Shown: in pieces, positions 8,187-17,289 of the stretch | How the letters are laid out: each line of letters begins with the position of its first letter | How positions within the stretch are numbered: position 1 is the first letter of the stretch | Source of the DNA: JAJNBD01 sp964471475 | GTDB taxonomy: Bacteria; Pseudomonadota; Gammaproteobacteria; CAISUE01 | Direction: 5' to 3' | Assembly (NCBI GenBank): GCA_964471475.1 | Contig: CAYYFQ010000011.1 | Coordinates: 1 to 57,298, forward strand | Length of the DNA: 57,298 nt | Notes under the pieces: model-generated | What the model was told of the DNA's origin: nothing | The model's database searches: none | What the model saw: the letters and a program-made list of their open reading frames with translations, nothing else | Made by a program: the position numbers and the translations under genes

Positions 8187-9602
8187 ATGTTTACTTTTTT
8201 TGGTTGTTGTAATAAAGATACTACGCGGACTCAAGGAAGAGCTAGGATTCGCCCTGCATCATCTTCACCTCCAGCTGATATGACTCCGCCTATTACTGCT
8301 TTACCCCAAGGACGAGAGCAAGCATCTTCTTCCGGTTTATCTCCAATAGAAATACCACCTCTTCTCGCACTACCTTTGGGAGCGCTTGAAGAACAAGCCG
8401 GTGGGGAAACAAGTAGAGCCCCAGAAAATAGAGCGCAGAGATACCACGTACAAGTAGGAAGGACATCCATCAGTTTTACTAAGCCTAAAAAAGCGGAACA
8501 AGCACCGTCTGAAACACAAATAAAGGCAGCTAATGTGCATGATTCACATTCACCAGCTTCATCCTCCGATGTTGAATTTAGTGCGGGCTCAGGAAGCCTT
8601 CCTCCACCTGAACATCCTGAACACTCTCCCGATAGAGCATCTAATTCAGCAATCACTACTTTGCCGTCTTTAGTCGATGCTGGAATTGAAATTGGAACTC
8701 TCACTGCACTCTCTGAAAGGATTCACGAGGTACTTATAAGTTACGATGAAGAAAAACAAAAAGCCAGAGAAGTACTTTTGCGACGTTCCATAAGCGAAAT
8801 ACCACCAGAGTTATATGCCGCGACTTACTTTGAAATGATAAATAGCGAAACAAGAATTGCAAAGATTGACGATTATACATGCATGAAAGAGGAAAATTAT
8901 ATAAGCTTTCAAACTCAAAAGATTGCCATGTCAATGTTAGCACCTACCCAGGTACGTGGCTGGAAAATTCATATTTCTTTAGAACGTGACCCACCCGATT
9001 ATTACAATTACATGCGAGCCTGGAATATATTACTTCCTATTTTAGTAGAGTTTAGAATTAACCGTACTAAAATAATACGCTCCGATAAACATATAGAAGA
9101 CAATGATCATTTGAGTGGTTATGGACGACATATAACTATCTACGCCCAGCTACAAGAGGCAGACTCAATTAATTGGCATGAGTTTTTTGAACGTATTGAT
9201 GAAGTTTTTAGTAAAAATAATATTCGCCCAGGAGAAAGATCTCCCATTTGCCGTCGTGTTAGCGACTATTGTGCAGTACGCAATGATGCTACGCCTACTG
9301 GAGAATATTTAGAGCCAAAAACCCTATATCAGGAATACTATTATAATGAGACGATGAAAAATGTAGGATTAGAGAGTGACGCGGTGGGGAAATTATTAGA
9401 TAGTAGAGATGGCGGTGAAGCAATGCAGTATGTAAGAAACCAACTAATTGACAAAATTTCCGTTGTTACGTCTAATCCATATCAGCTGGCAGATATATTT
9501 ACTAAGGGCTTGCAAGCTACTAGAGATGCTTCTAGTCCGCCAACAAAAAATACAGGGACGAGCTTACCCTCCTCGCCCTTAAATCTTTCTCTAGTTAGAT
9601 AA
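8187..9602 (+). CDS. Phosphothreonine-lyase-like protein, candidate secreted effector
   Basis: 471 aa. The first 160 residues are Ser/Pro-rich and look disordered, beginning with a Cys pair (FFGCCNKD). Residues about 255-375 contain a pattern I match from memory to the OspF/SpvC/HopAI1 phosphothreonine lyases and the related lyase domain of class III/IV lanthipeptide synthetases. The matches are KIHIS (K260, H262; compare KFHIS of SpvC), TKIIRSD (K295; compare KWKVTD), GRHITIYA (Y319; compare AQFTLYI), NNIRPGE, and YCAVRN (R365; compare LSYRN). The equivalents of the SpvC general acid His and general base Lys are therefore present. That family removes phosphate from phosphothreonine by beta-elimination in host MAP kinases. 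The C terminus is again Ser/Pro-rich. Secretion and activity are inference. The 51-bp gap to the next accessory gene suggests cotranscription. Confidence 0.55.
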   Translation: MFTFFGCCNKDTTRTQGRARIRPASSSPPADMTPPITALPQGREQASSSGLSPIEIPPLLALPLGALEEQAGGETSRAPENRAQRYHVQVGRTSISFTKPKKAEQAPSETQIKAANVHDSHSPASSSDVEFSAGSGSLPPPEHPEHSPDRASNSAITTLPSLVDAGIEIGTLTALSERIHEVLISYDEEKQKAREVLLRRSISEIPPELYAATYFEMINSETRIAKIDDYTCMKEENYISFQTQKIAMSMLAPTQVRGWKIHISLERDPPDYYNYMRAWNILLPILVEFRINRTKIIRSDKHIEDNDHLSGYGRHITIYAQLQEADSINWHEFFERIDEVFSKNNIRPGERSPICRRVSDYCAVRNDATPTGEYLEPKTLYQEYYYNETMKNVGLESDAVGKLLDSRDGGEAMQYVRNQLIDKISVVTSNPYQLADIFTKGLQATRDASSPPTKNTGTSLPSSPLNLSLVR

Positions 9603-9653
9603 TAAGCAACATGCTATAATAAACAATAAAAATATTAATTAAGGTAAAATGAA

Positions 9654-10232
9654 ATGCCAAGCCCTTCAGAAGAAATTATTAGAAAGATACATATTGGAGC
9701 TGATGAAACAGGCATCTATTGTAATTATGTTTTTACTTTTTTAACCAATCTTACTCCTGAAGAATTTCAAAGTCTTCAAATTAAATTTTATGCTATTGCC
9801 AATGCTAGTTTAGAAGAAAATTCTAGCAATGATCCAAAAAAATTAGTACGAATAATTACTACTCAGGAGCTTCCATTAAATCCTGTTCATACTCAAGAGA
9901 TAAGGGTAACAACCTATGCTTTTCAGTATTTTTTTAATGCGCTAGCCGATTTCAAGATCATCCCAACACCAGAAGTGGCTACCATTATAGAACTTATTCA
10001 ACAACATAATACAGAGGCAGCACATAGTGCCTCTTCTTCCCGCCGCGTTTCCATAGATTCATCAGCTGCTTCTTTAGCTTCCACTATGACCCACGTAACT
10101 TCACCAGTGAGAAGTAGCCCTGTGGTACCACGCTCTCCAAAATCGCCATCCCCCCCAACTTCGCCTGAACTATTAACAACAGACTCACCAATGAGTCCTG
10201 TTGCCTTATCATCCATTAACATTGATATCTAG
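9654..10232 (+). CDS. Unknown protein with Ser-Pro-rich tail, candidate effector
   Basis: 192 aa with no family I recognise. Residues 1-115 look like a small folded alpha/beta domain. From about residue 120 the chain becomes low-complexity, with RRVS at 130-133 and eight Ser-Pro pairs between residues 150 and 182. No signal peptide or membrane segment is visible. It lies 51 bases after the phosphothreonine-lyase-like gene in the same direction and probably forms a unit with it. Ser-Pro runs are unusual for a bacterial cytoplasmic protein and recall host-directed proteins, which is compositional evidence only. Confidence 0.6.
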   Translation: MPSPSEEIIRKIHIGADETGIYCNYVFTFLTNLTPEEFQSLQIKFYAIANASLEENSSNDPKKLVRIITTQELPLNPVHTQEIRVTTYAFQYFFNALADFKIIPTPEVATIIELIQQHNTEAAHSASSSRRVSIDSSAASLASTMTHVTSPVRSSPVVPRSPKSPSPPTSPELLTTDSPMSPVALSSINIDI

Positions 10233-10445
10233 ACAACAAGTGCTTTCAAAAGTGGTTGTGTTTGCGCTAATAAAATAACTCTTTTTGACAAAAGATCATT
10301 TTTTTGTACGTTCTATCCTCCTAGAACTTTCACGTCAACTACAAACTGAGTGACGCCTTCCAAACCTATTGGCCAGAAACTCCAAACTCTTGACGCTCCT
10401 TAAGCCTTTCTGTAGACTCATCAGTACTTATTAAGAAGGTTTGTT

Positions 10446-10787
10446 ATGGCTTGTTTATTTTGTCAAATTGCAGAAAAAAAACTCCCCGCCGAAATCGCCT
10501 ATGAAGACGATGAAATTATCGCTTTTTCGGATATTTCCCCTAAAGCGCCTTGCCATCTCATTATTATCCCCAAAAAACATATTGAAAATCTTAATGCATT
10601 AACGGAAGCGGATTTTCACTTAGCTGGCAAAATCTTACATGTCGCCCAACAACTTGCTAAAAAACATAATATCCACGACGAGGGATATCGCGTCGTCACC
10701 AATTGCAACGATAATGGCGGCCAAACCATTTACCACCTGCATTTCCATCTTTTGGGCGGTCGCTCATTAACATGGCCACCTGGTTGA
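10446..10787 (+). CDS. HIT-family nucleotide-binding hydrolase (HinT-like)
   Basis: 113 aa. The histidine triad is in YHLHFHLLGGR near the C terminus, with the catalytic middle histidine present. The N terminus MACLFCQIAEKKLPA and the FSDISPKAPCHLIIIPKKH stretch are typical of HinT, a purine nucleoside phosphoramidase. It stands 13 bases before an RND transporter gene; no functional link between the two is known. Confidence 0.93.
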   Translation: MACLFCQIAEKKLPAEIAYEDDEIIAFSDISPKAPCHLIIIPKKHIENLNALTEADFHLAGKILHVAQQLAKKHNIHDEGYRVVTNCNDNGGQTIYHLHFHLLGGRSLTWPPG

Positions 10788-10800
10788 ATATAGGTACGTC

Positions 10801-13800
10801 ATGAATGATCAAAAACGCTTTACTGATTTATTTATTTATCGGCCCGTATTATCTATAGTCATCAGCTTGATTCTTTTGCTGCTAGGACTACACGCTTTCC
10901 ATAATTTACCGCTTCGACAATTTCCTATTTTAGATACTTCCGTCATCAACGTAAGCATTTCGTTACCAGGCGCCAGTCCAAATTTAGTAGAAACCAGAAT
11001 CACTGCGCCACTTGAAAACGCTTTAAGTGGAATTAATGGCATTGATTTTATGGATTCTTCCAGCGCTCAAGGCGCAAGTTCAATCACCATTCATTTCCGC
11101 TTAGGCTATGATATTAATCAAGGAAATACTGACATAGCCAATGCAGTATCTGCTACGCGCTATCAGCTTCCTCAAAATATTCTAGATCCTGTCATTAGCA
11201 AACAAGATCCCAATGCTCAGCCTTTATTTTATATAGCCTATACCTCCCCTTCGATGAGTGAAACTGAACTTGGCGATTATTTAACGCGCACCATTAAACC
11301 ACAATTGGCAAGTCTGCCAGACGTAGGCACTGTGCAAGTATGGTCAAACACCTATGCAATGCGCCTATGGTTAGACCCACAAAAAATGGCCTCCAAAAAT
11401 ATCACCGCGACGGATGTGCAAAATGCCGTTAACAATAACAATGTTCAAGCCACAATGGGACAATTAAAAGGAGATACCACCATCTTTAATATTGTGGGTG
11501 CCAATACTGACTTAAAAACAGCGGATGCTTTTAACAAAATGTTAATTAAATTAACCAAAGGACAATTTATTCGTCTCGAGGATATAGGTAAAGCAGAGTT
11601 AGGGTCGCAAAATTATGATGTCGCCGCTTACGTCAACGGCAAACGCGTTTCCGTCATTGCTATTACACCAACTTCTAACGGTAACCCACTGAAAGTGGCT
11701 CAAGAGCTCAATGAACTATTGCCAGAAATGCAAAAACATCTCCCGAATGGAATGCAGAGCCAAATGTTATGGGATAACTCTAAATTCATACACGCCTCTT
11801 TAGTAGAAGTAGTGGAAACTTTAGCCGTTGCTGTGGGGTGTGTCTTGCTCGTTATCTTTGTTTTCTTAGGTGCCTGGCGTTCCGTATTGATCCCTATTGT
11901 TACCATTCCTCTATCGCTGGTTGGTGTGTGCGCCATCATGGGTGCTTTGCATTACACATTAAATATCCTGACTTTTCTGGCGGGAGTGTTAGCCATTGGT
12001 CTTGTGGTGGATGACGCCATCGTAGTTCTTGAAAATATTTCTCGCCATATTGAGGAAGGACGCACTCCTTTTGAAGCAGCTGTCATTGGCGCGCGCGAAA
12101 TTGCTTTTGCGATTATCGCGATGACATTAACTTTGGCGGCCGTTTATGCCCCTATTGGGATGATGTCTGATATGACAGGGATTTTATTCCGTGAGTTTGC
12201 GTTTAGTTTAGCAGGAACCGTTATCATTTCAGGAATCATTGCGCTTACTCTCTCTCCAATGATGTGTTCAAAACTATTACAACCAGTCACTAAACAGTCT
12301 TTAACGAGCAAGATCGATGCTATCTTTTTTAAATTGCGTGCGCGCTATGAACATCTCTTACGCAAAGTCATCGTACACCCTAAATGGATTATCATTTTTG
12401 CTCTCTTGGTTTACCTCTGCGCTTGGTTTTTATACAAAACTCTCCCTTCAGAATTAGCACCCATCGAAGATCAAGGTGTCGTTTTAGTGGCCGCTCAAGC
12501 CAATACTTCCGCAAGCTTTGATTACACACAAAAATATGCATTGGCTATGAATGCGATTTATCAACAAACGCCAGATACTTTATTAAATGGTATTATTGTG
12601 GGAACACAAGGGCCTAATTCCGCTTTTGCTTTTGTACCCTTAACTCCTTGGAGTGAGCGCAAGCTCAGCTCGAATGATATTATTGGAATGTTAATGCCAA
12701 AACTATGGGCGATTCCAGGCATTCAAGCTTTTCCTTTTAATCCCCCAGCTCTTCCTGGTTCTTTTGGCGATAGCATTAATTTTGTATTGAAAACGACAGG
12801 TTCTTGGGAAACGCTCCAAAAAGCAGCAGATCAGTTATTAAATCTCGCGCGTACCAATACCCGCATTACTAATTTAAATAGTAACTTAAAAAATGATCAA
12901 CTCACATTACTTGCGAATATTGATCGTGACAAAGCCAATAGCCTTGGCGTTAACATGCAAAATCTAAGCAACGACTTGAGTTTTTTATTGGGCGATCCTA
13001 TTGCAGGTTATTTTGAACGTAACGGACAAAGCTATGAAGTAATCCCTCAAGTAGCTAATGAATTTAGGAAAAATCCTTATCAACTCGGAGAAATCCCTTT
13101 TCTTACCACGACGGGAAAGGCTGTGCCTTTCAGCAGTTTTGCCTCTTTTGAGCAAGTATCGATGCCGCAATCTTTACCACACTTTCAACAAATGCGTTCA
13201 ATCACCATCACAGGCAGCGTACAAGATGGATATACCTTAGGAGAGGCATTAAGCTATCTTAATCAGCAAGCCACAAAATTATCTTCCGACATTCAGGTGG
13301 ACTACGCAGGACAATCTCGTCAATTTATGGAGTCTCAAGGAGCGATGGCTCAAGTATTTGGCTTTGCCATTATATTTATTTTCTTAGTTCTTTCGGCACA
13401 ATTTGAAAGTTTTCGAAATCCACTCATTGTCATGTTGAGCGTACCACTCTCTTTGTTTGGCGCTTTGTTGATTATGCATTTAACCCACTGTACCCTTAAT
13501 ATTTTTACTGAAATTGGTTTGGTGACGCTGATAGGTTTAATTAGTAAACATGCGATTTTAATTGTCGAATTTGCAGAACAAATTCAAGCTTCTGGAAAGT
13601 CTATTTTTGACGCCGCGCTTGAATCTGCGGTGATGCGATTACGCCCTATTCTTATGACAACCGCCGCCATGGTGCTAGGGGCCATTCCTTTAATTCTCAC
13701 TGGAGGGCCCGGAGGCGAAGCACGTCGTCAATTAGGCTGGGTAATCGTCGCTGGCATGGGGATTGGAACTTGCTTCACTATTTTTGTTATCCCCACTATT

Positions 13801-13851
13801 TTTGCGTTTGTGGCTGGAAAGAGGACTATTGAACCTACCAAAATAACGTAG
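10801..13851 (+). CDS. RND-family efflux transporter, inner-membrane subunit
   Basis: 1016 aa, the usual length for AcrB/MexB-type hydrophobe/amphiphile exporters. The N terminus has the first transmembrane helix then PNLVETRITAPLE. The proton-relay aspartates are in GLVVDDAIVVLEN of TM4. The second half repeats the fold, with GLISKHAILIVEFAEQ and RLRPILMTT. Partner genes for the membrane fusion protein and outer-membrane channel are not adjacent, so it must recruit subunits encoded elsewhere. Its last 120 bases overlap ccmF on the other strand. The substrate is unknown. Confidence 0.93.
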   Translation: MNDQKRFTDLFIYRPVLSIVISLILLLLGLHAFHNLPLRQFPILDTSVINVSISLPGASPNLVETRITAPLENALSGINGIDFMDSSSAQGASSITIHFRLGYDINQGNTDIANAVSATRYQLPQNILDPVISKQDPNAQPLFYIAYTSPSMSETELGDYLTRTIKPQLASLPDVGTVQVWSNTYAMRLWLDPQKMASKNITATDVQNAVNNNNVQATMGQLKGDTTIFNIVGANTDLKTADAFNKMLIKLTKGQFIRLEDIGKAELGSQNYDVAAYVNGKRVSVIAITPTSNGNPLKVAQELNELLPEMQKHLPNGMQSQMLWDNSKFIHASLVEVVETLAVAVGCVLLVIFVFLGAWRSVLIPIVTIPLSLVGVCAIMGALHYTLNILTFLAGVLAIGLVVDDAIVVLENISRHIEEGRTPFEAAVIGAREIAFAIIAMTLTLAAVYAPIGMMSDMTGILFREFAFSLAGTVIISGIIALTLSPMMCSKLLQPVTKQSLTSKIDAIFFKLRARYEHLLRKVIVHPKWIIIFALLVYLCAWFLYKTLPSELAPIEDQGVVLVAAQANTSASFDYTQKYALAMNAIYQQTPDTLLNGIIVGTQGPNSAFAFVPLTPWSERKLSSNDIIGMLMPKLWAIPGIQAFPFNPPALPGSFGDSINFVLKTTGSWETLQKAADQLLNLARTNTRITNLNSNLKNDQLTLLANIDRDKANSLGVNMQNLSNDLSFLLGDPIAGYFERNGQSYEVIPQVANEFRKNPYQLGEIPFLTTTGKAVPFSSFASFEQVSMPQSLPHFQQMRSITITGSVQDGYTLGEALSYLNQQATKLSSDIQVDYAGQSRQFMESQGAMAQVFGFAIIFIFLVLSAQFESFRNPLIVMLSVPLSLFGALLIMHLTHCTLNIFTEIGLVTLIGLISKHAILIVEFAEQIQASGKSIFDAALESAVMRLRPILMTTAAMVLGAIPLILTGGPGGEARRQLGWVIVAGMGIGTCFTIFVIPTIFAFVAGKRTIEPTKIT

Positions 13852-15759
13852 TACTTTTTTTAAATCTGGAAAGATAGCAATTAACCCACCTAATACCATC
13901 ATCAAACCACCATACCAAATCCAACGGATAAAAGGCTTTTCGTAAATCCGTACTTCATAGCCTTGATGATCAAGCGTTTGTGCACCCAAAGCAATATAAA
14001 TATCACGCCATAGGCCGATATCAATGCCCGGCACCGTCATTACCGCCTGACTCACCGGGTAAAATCTTTTGCTTGCGGTAATAATAATCTCACCGGGCAT
14101 CAACAAAAATTTTGCTTCCACCCCCTCATAATTACTTCCCAATGTATCCTTCACTTCTAATAATTTAATTTGAAAATGATTCGCTTGCTGAGATCTCCCT
14201 ATTGGTAAGATGAGGTTATCTTCGCTCGTATATTGTGTATTTAAAGTAATTCCAATAACAGTGACTGCCACTCCGATATGCGCCACAATCATGGCCCAAA
14301 AGGAATAGGAGGGTGCCCTCCACTTTCGAAAATGTTGTGTACGCCAATAAATATCCTGCAAGCAACTGAGCAACACCCAAAACGCTAAACCAAGCCCTAA
14401 CACCACCTTAAAACTCAGTGTTTGTGTAATGAGCCACGGCAAAAAGAAAGCCATAGCGATGGCAAGAAAAAAACTAATTCCCACTTGCCTCAAGACTATT
14501 TTCAGTTCACTCTTTTGCCACTGACAAGCGGGAGCAAACCCCATAAAGAAAAACATCACACTCACTAAAGGCATAAAGACCATATTAAAATAAGGAGGAC
14601 CTACAGAAATTTTAGCAATATGAAATACTTGTAAAAAAAGTGGGTATAACGTTCCCAGCAAAACAGTCAACATTAAAACAAAGAGTAACATGGTGTTAGC
14701 CAATAACAAACTTTCTTTCGAAACAAATTCAAAATATACTGCGTTCCCCACTTTGGGTGCTCGGAATCCATACAACGTAAAAGCAAACAGAATAACAATA
14801 CCCAAAAACTCAAGTAAGTAAGCCCCACGTTTTGGATCCACTGCAAAAGCATGCACCGAAGTTAGAATACCAGAGCGCACTAAAAACGTCCCAATTAAGC
14901 TTAATAAAAAAGCAATGATCGCAAGTAATAATGTCCAATTTTTAAAAGCCCCGTTTTTGGAGGTGACGACTAACGCGTGGATTAACGCTGTCGTGACGAG
15001 CCATGGCATGAAAGAAGCATTTTCAACTGGGTCCCAAAACCACCACCCCCCCCATCCTAAATCTCGATACGCCCACCAGCTTCCTAAAGTAATTCCCCAC
15101 GTTAAAAAACACCAAGCAGCAATAGTCCAAGGCAATGACCATTTAGCCCAATGAACCTCTACTTTTCCTGCCATCAACGCCGCCATCGCAAACGCAAAAG
15201 CAACCGTTGTCCCAACATATCCCATGTATAAAATAGGAGGGTGAATCACTAGCCCAGGATCTTGCAATAAAGGGTTTAAGTCGTTTCCATCGACTGGGAA
15301 GTTGGGTAATAATCGAATAAAAGGATTAGACGTAAGCAACATAAACAATAAAAAACCAAAGCTAATAGCACCCATCACCGCAAGCACCCGAGCTAAAAAT
15401 ACGGCTTCGATTTGTTGCCCTAAAAATACTACCAGCGTCGTCCAAAGCGCAAGGATAGCTGTCCATAGCAAGATAGAACCTTCATGTGCACTCCAGACTG
15501 CCGTCATTTTATAAAATAAAGGTAAATGCGTATTGGAATTTGCGGCTACATACGCTACTGAAAAATCATCATTTACAAAAGCAAACAGTAAAGTAAAAAA
15601 AGCGATGCCTACAAAAAATGCTTGCCCAAGTGCTAAAGAATTAGCTGAACGAACTAAAATAAGGTTATTTTTATACGCCCCCAGACAAGGTAAAACAAAT
15701 TGCAAAAAGGCTAAAACCACAGCAAGGATTAAAGAAAACTGACCAATTTCAGGAAACAT
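13732..15759 (-). CDS. ccmF: Cytochrome c-type biogenesis protein CcmF
   Basis: Inner-membrane heme lyase subunit of the System I cytochrome c maturation pathway. The tryptophan-rich WGGWWFWDPVENASFMPWL motif is present near residue 235, between multiple transmembrane helices, and conserved histidines occur around it (VIHPPILYMGY; ALIHALVV). It has 675 aa, slightly longer than typical because a polar tail of about 45 residues follows the last helix. That tail is encoded antisense to the conserved end of the RND gene. ccmE and ccmH are not adjacent; a CcmG-like gene lies about 1 kb away on the other strand. Confidence 0.95.
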   Translation of the reverse strand: MFPEIGQFSLILAVVLAFLQFVLPCLGAYKNNLILVRSANSLALGQAFFVGIAFFTLLFAFVNDDFSVAYVAANSNTHLPLFYKMTAVWSAHEGSILLWTAILALWTTLVVFLGQQIEAVFLARVLAVMGAISFGFLLFMLLTSNPFIRLLPNFPVDGNDLNPLLQDPGLVIHPPILYMGYVGTTVAFAFAMAALMAGKVEVHWAKWSLPWTIAAWCFLTWGITLGSWWAYRDLGWGGWWFWDPVENASFMPWLVTTALIHALVVTSKNGAFKNWTLLLAIIAFLLSLIGTFLVRSGILTSVHAFAVDPKRGAYLLEFLGIVILFAFTLYGFRAPKVGNAVYFEFVSKESLLLANTMLLFVLMLTVLLGTLYPLFLQVFHIAKISVGPPYFNMVFMPLVSVMFFFMGFAPACQWQKSELKIVLRQVGISFFLAIAMAFFLPWLITQTLSFKVVLGLGLAFWVLLSCLQDIYWRTQHFRKWRAPSYSFWAMIVAHIGVAVTVIGITLNTQYTSEDNLILPIGRSQQANHFQIKLLEVKDTLGSNYEGVEAKFLLMPGEIIITASKRFYPVSQAVMTVPGIDIGLWRDIYIALGAQTLDHQGYEVRIYEKPFIRWIWYGGLMMVLGGLIAIFPDLKKVLRYFGRFNSPLSSHKRKNSGDNKNSEASSNPHASDDYPA

Positions 15760-15849
15760 AGAGACTCATGATAGAATGCGTTTTTATTGAACTTTTTAAA
15801 TAAACTAGTACTTTGTCCCATTAATTTTGCCTTCTTAACATTAGGCACC

Positions 15850-15867
15850 TTTAGGGACATGCCCTAG
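15850..15867. repeat. Solo terminus of repeat family A
   Basis: tttagggacatgccctag matches the end of the 166-bp elements at 22221-22386 and 30323-30488 with one substitution. It abuts, and shares its last four bases with, the family B element that follows. It may be a relic of a deleted element or a chance hybrid end. Confidence 0.55.
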
Positions 15868-15995
15868 TACATCACGTCATTTATTTTGTCTGCCGAGATC
15901 AAGGGCTCTTTTAGAGCCCCCCTCACCCGGCGCTTCGCGCCACCTTCTCCCAGTCACGCTGGGAGAGAGACAAAATGTGTGAATCGTTGTACTAG
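15864..15995. repeat. Family B repeat, copy 1 (132 bp)
   Basis: The ends are inverted: ctagtaca...attttgtc and gacaaaat...tgtactag. The interior has a GC-rich palindrome, ccggcgcttcgcgcc, and a second one around ctcccagtcacgctgggag. A copy in the same orientation lies at 25455-25585. This copy sits directly upstream of lolD, and an apparent N-terminal extension of lolD is just this element read through. Confidence 0.85.
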
Positions 15996-16041
15996 GGGTA
16001 ACGTACTAGAACATGTTGACAATTCTACCTATTCAGATCTT

Positions 16042-16728
16042 ATGACACAAGATATTATCCTCTCAGCCAATGATGTTTCTAAAGTATTCTCAGATGCTGC
16101 CATCCATACACAGGTCCTCAAAAATATTAACTTCCACCTTCGTAAAGGTGAAAGCGTTGGAATTGTTGGCGCCTCTGGCTCTGGAAAAAGCACGCTTCTC
16201 CATTTATTAGGAGGCTTGGATTTGCCAAGCACTGGGCAAATTAACTTATTAGCTCATAATTTTACGACACTTTCTGATAACCAACTCAGTGAATTACGTA
16301 ATCGCTATTTGGGCTTTGTCTATCAATTTCATCATTTATTGCCCGAATTTACGGTCCTAGAAAACGTTGCTATTCCCTTGTTAATTAGAAATTCCACGCC
16401 TGATATCGCTCATAAAAAAGCCATAGAACTGCTTTCACTCGTGGGTTTAGAGCATCGGCTCCATCATAAGATTGCTGAAATTTCTGGTGGTGAAAAACAA
16501 CGAACGGCAATCGCGCGTGCACTCGTCAATCAACCACGTTGTATTTTAGCTGATGAACCCACGGGTAATCTGGATCCTAAAACGGCACATCAAGTATTTG
16601 ATCTGTTATTAAACTTAAATAAAGAAATGCATACGAGCTTAATTATTGTCACTCATGATTTGGTGCTAGCCAAGCGTTTAGATCGGTGCTTAGAAATGCG
16701 TGATGGAGAATTATGTACTTTCGGTTAA
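16042..16728 (+). CDS. lolD: Lipoprotein-releasing ABC transporter ATP-binding protein
   Basis: ATPase of the LolCDE complex that extracts lipoproteins from the inner membrane. Walker A is GASGSGKST, the signature is EISGGEKQRTAIARAL, Walker B is CILADEPTGNLD, and the H-loop is VTHD. The family hallmark YQFHHLLPEFTVLENV identifies LolD rather than CcmA. The start at 16042 gives 228 aa, the normal length. A 52-codon upstream extension falls inside the family B repeat and is rejected. lolC and lolE are not adjacent. Its last 16 bases overlap ccmG. Confidence 0.93.
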   Translation: MTQDIILSANDVSKVFSDAAIHTQVLKNINFHLRKGESVGIVGASGSGKSTLLHLLGGLDLPSTGQINLLAHNFTTLSDNQLSELRNRYLGFVYQFHHLLPEFTVLENVAIPLLIRNSTPDIAHKKAIELLSLVGLEHRLHHKIAEISGGEKQRTAIARALVNQPRCILADEPTGNLDPKTAHQVFDLLLNLNKEMHTSLIIVTHDLVLAKRLDRCLEMRDGELCTFG

Positions 16729-17282
16729 TTTTTATATTGCCTATTTTGATATTAAGCGGTTTAGTTTTCTTTTTTATGCGTGGTCTTAATCAAGATCCTC
16801 ATCTCTTACCATCCACTTTACTTAATCAATCTGCGCCTAATTTTAAGTTACATGGCTTGCTGAACCCTCACCATATTTACGATCAATCTATTTTTCAACA
16901 TCATTTGACAATATTGACCGTATGGGCAAGTTGGTGTGACAGCTGTATGGATGAAGCCAATGTGTTACAAAAACTCCATAAACACTATCCTCACATACAA
17001 TTTATCGGGTTAGATGAAAAAGACAATCGCAGTAAAGCGCTCGCTTTTTTGAAGCGCTATGGCAACCCTTATCATATTATTGTGCAAGATACTGAAGATG
17101 GAGAGACCGCGATTAATTATGGTGTGTATGGCACTCCAGAGTCATTTTTAATTGACCAAAACGGTGTCATTGTAGCTAAACAAGTGGGGGCTTTAACTGA
17201 AGAGAATTTTGAAACAAGCTTTGGATTGTTCGTCACCTCAAGTAATCACGCGACTGCCCACGCCAGCGCCGTAGCCCACTGA
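16713..17282 (+). CDS. ccmG: Thioredoxin-like CcmG/DsbE protein
   Basis: A membrane-anchored periplasmic thiol-disulfide oxidoreductase that reduces apocytochrome c before heme attachment. It has an N-terminal membrane anchor (residues 3-24), the active site WASWCDSC in a thioredoxin fold, and GVYGTPESFLID, the cis-proline loop typical of CcmG. 189 aa. The start has ggaga about 5 bases upstream and lies within the end of lolD, which couples their translation. The CDSC dipeptide differs from the common CPTC/CEPC of CcmG and could shift redox potential. ccmF lies nearby on the opposite strand. Confidence 0.85.
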   Translation: MYFRLIFILPILILSGLVFFFMRGLNQDPHLLPSTLLNQSAPNFKLHGLLNPHHIYDQSIFQHHLTILTVWASWCDSCMDEANVLQKLHKHYPHIQFIGLDEKDNRSKALAFLKRYGNPYHIIVQDTEDGETAINYGVYGTPESFLIDQNGVIVAKQVGALTEENFETSFGLFVTSSNHATAHASAVAH

Positions 17283-17289
17283 CTATGCC

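Noticed and set aside
8231..8704. A 157-codon antisense frame within the lyase-like gene
   Set aside because: It mirrors the Ser/Pro-rich codons of the real gene and has no independent support.
15886..16041. A 52-residue N-terminal extension of LolD
   Set aside because: It is translated family B repeat, and LolD begins normally at 16042.
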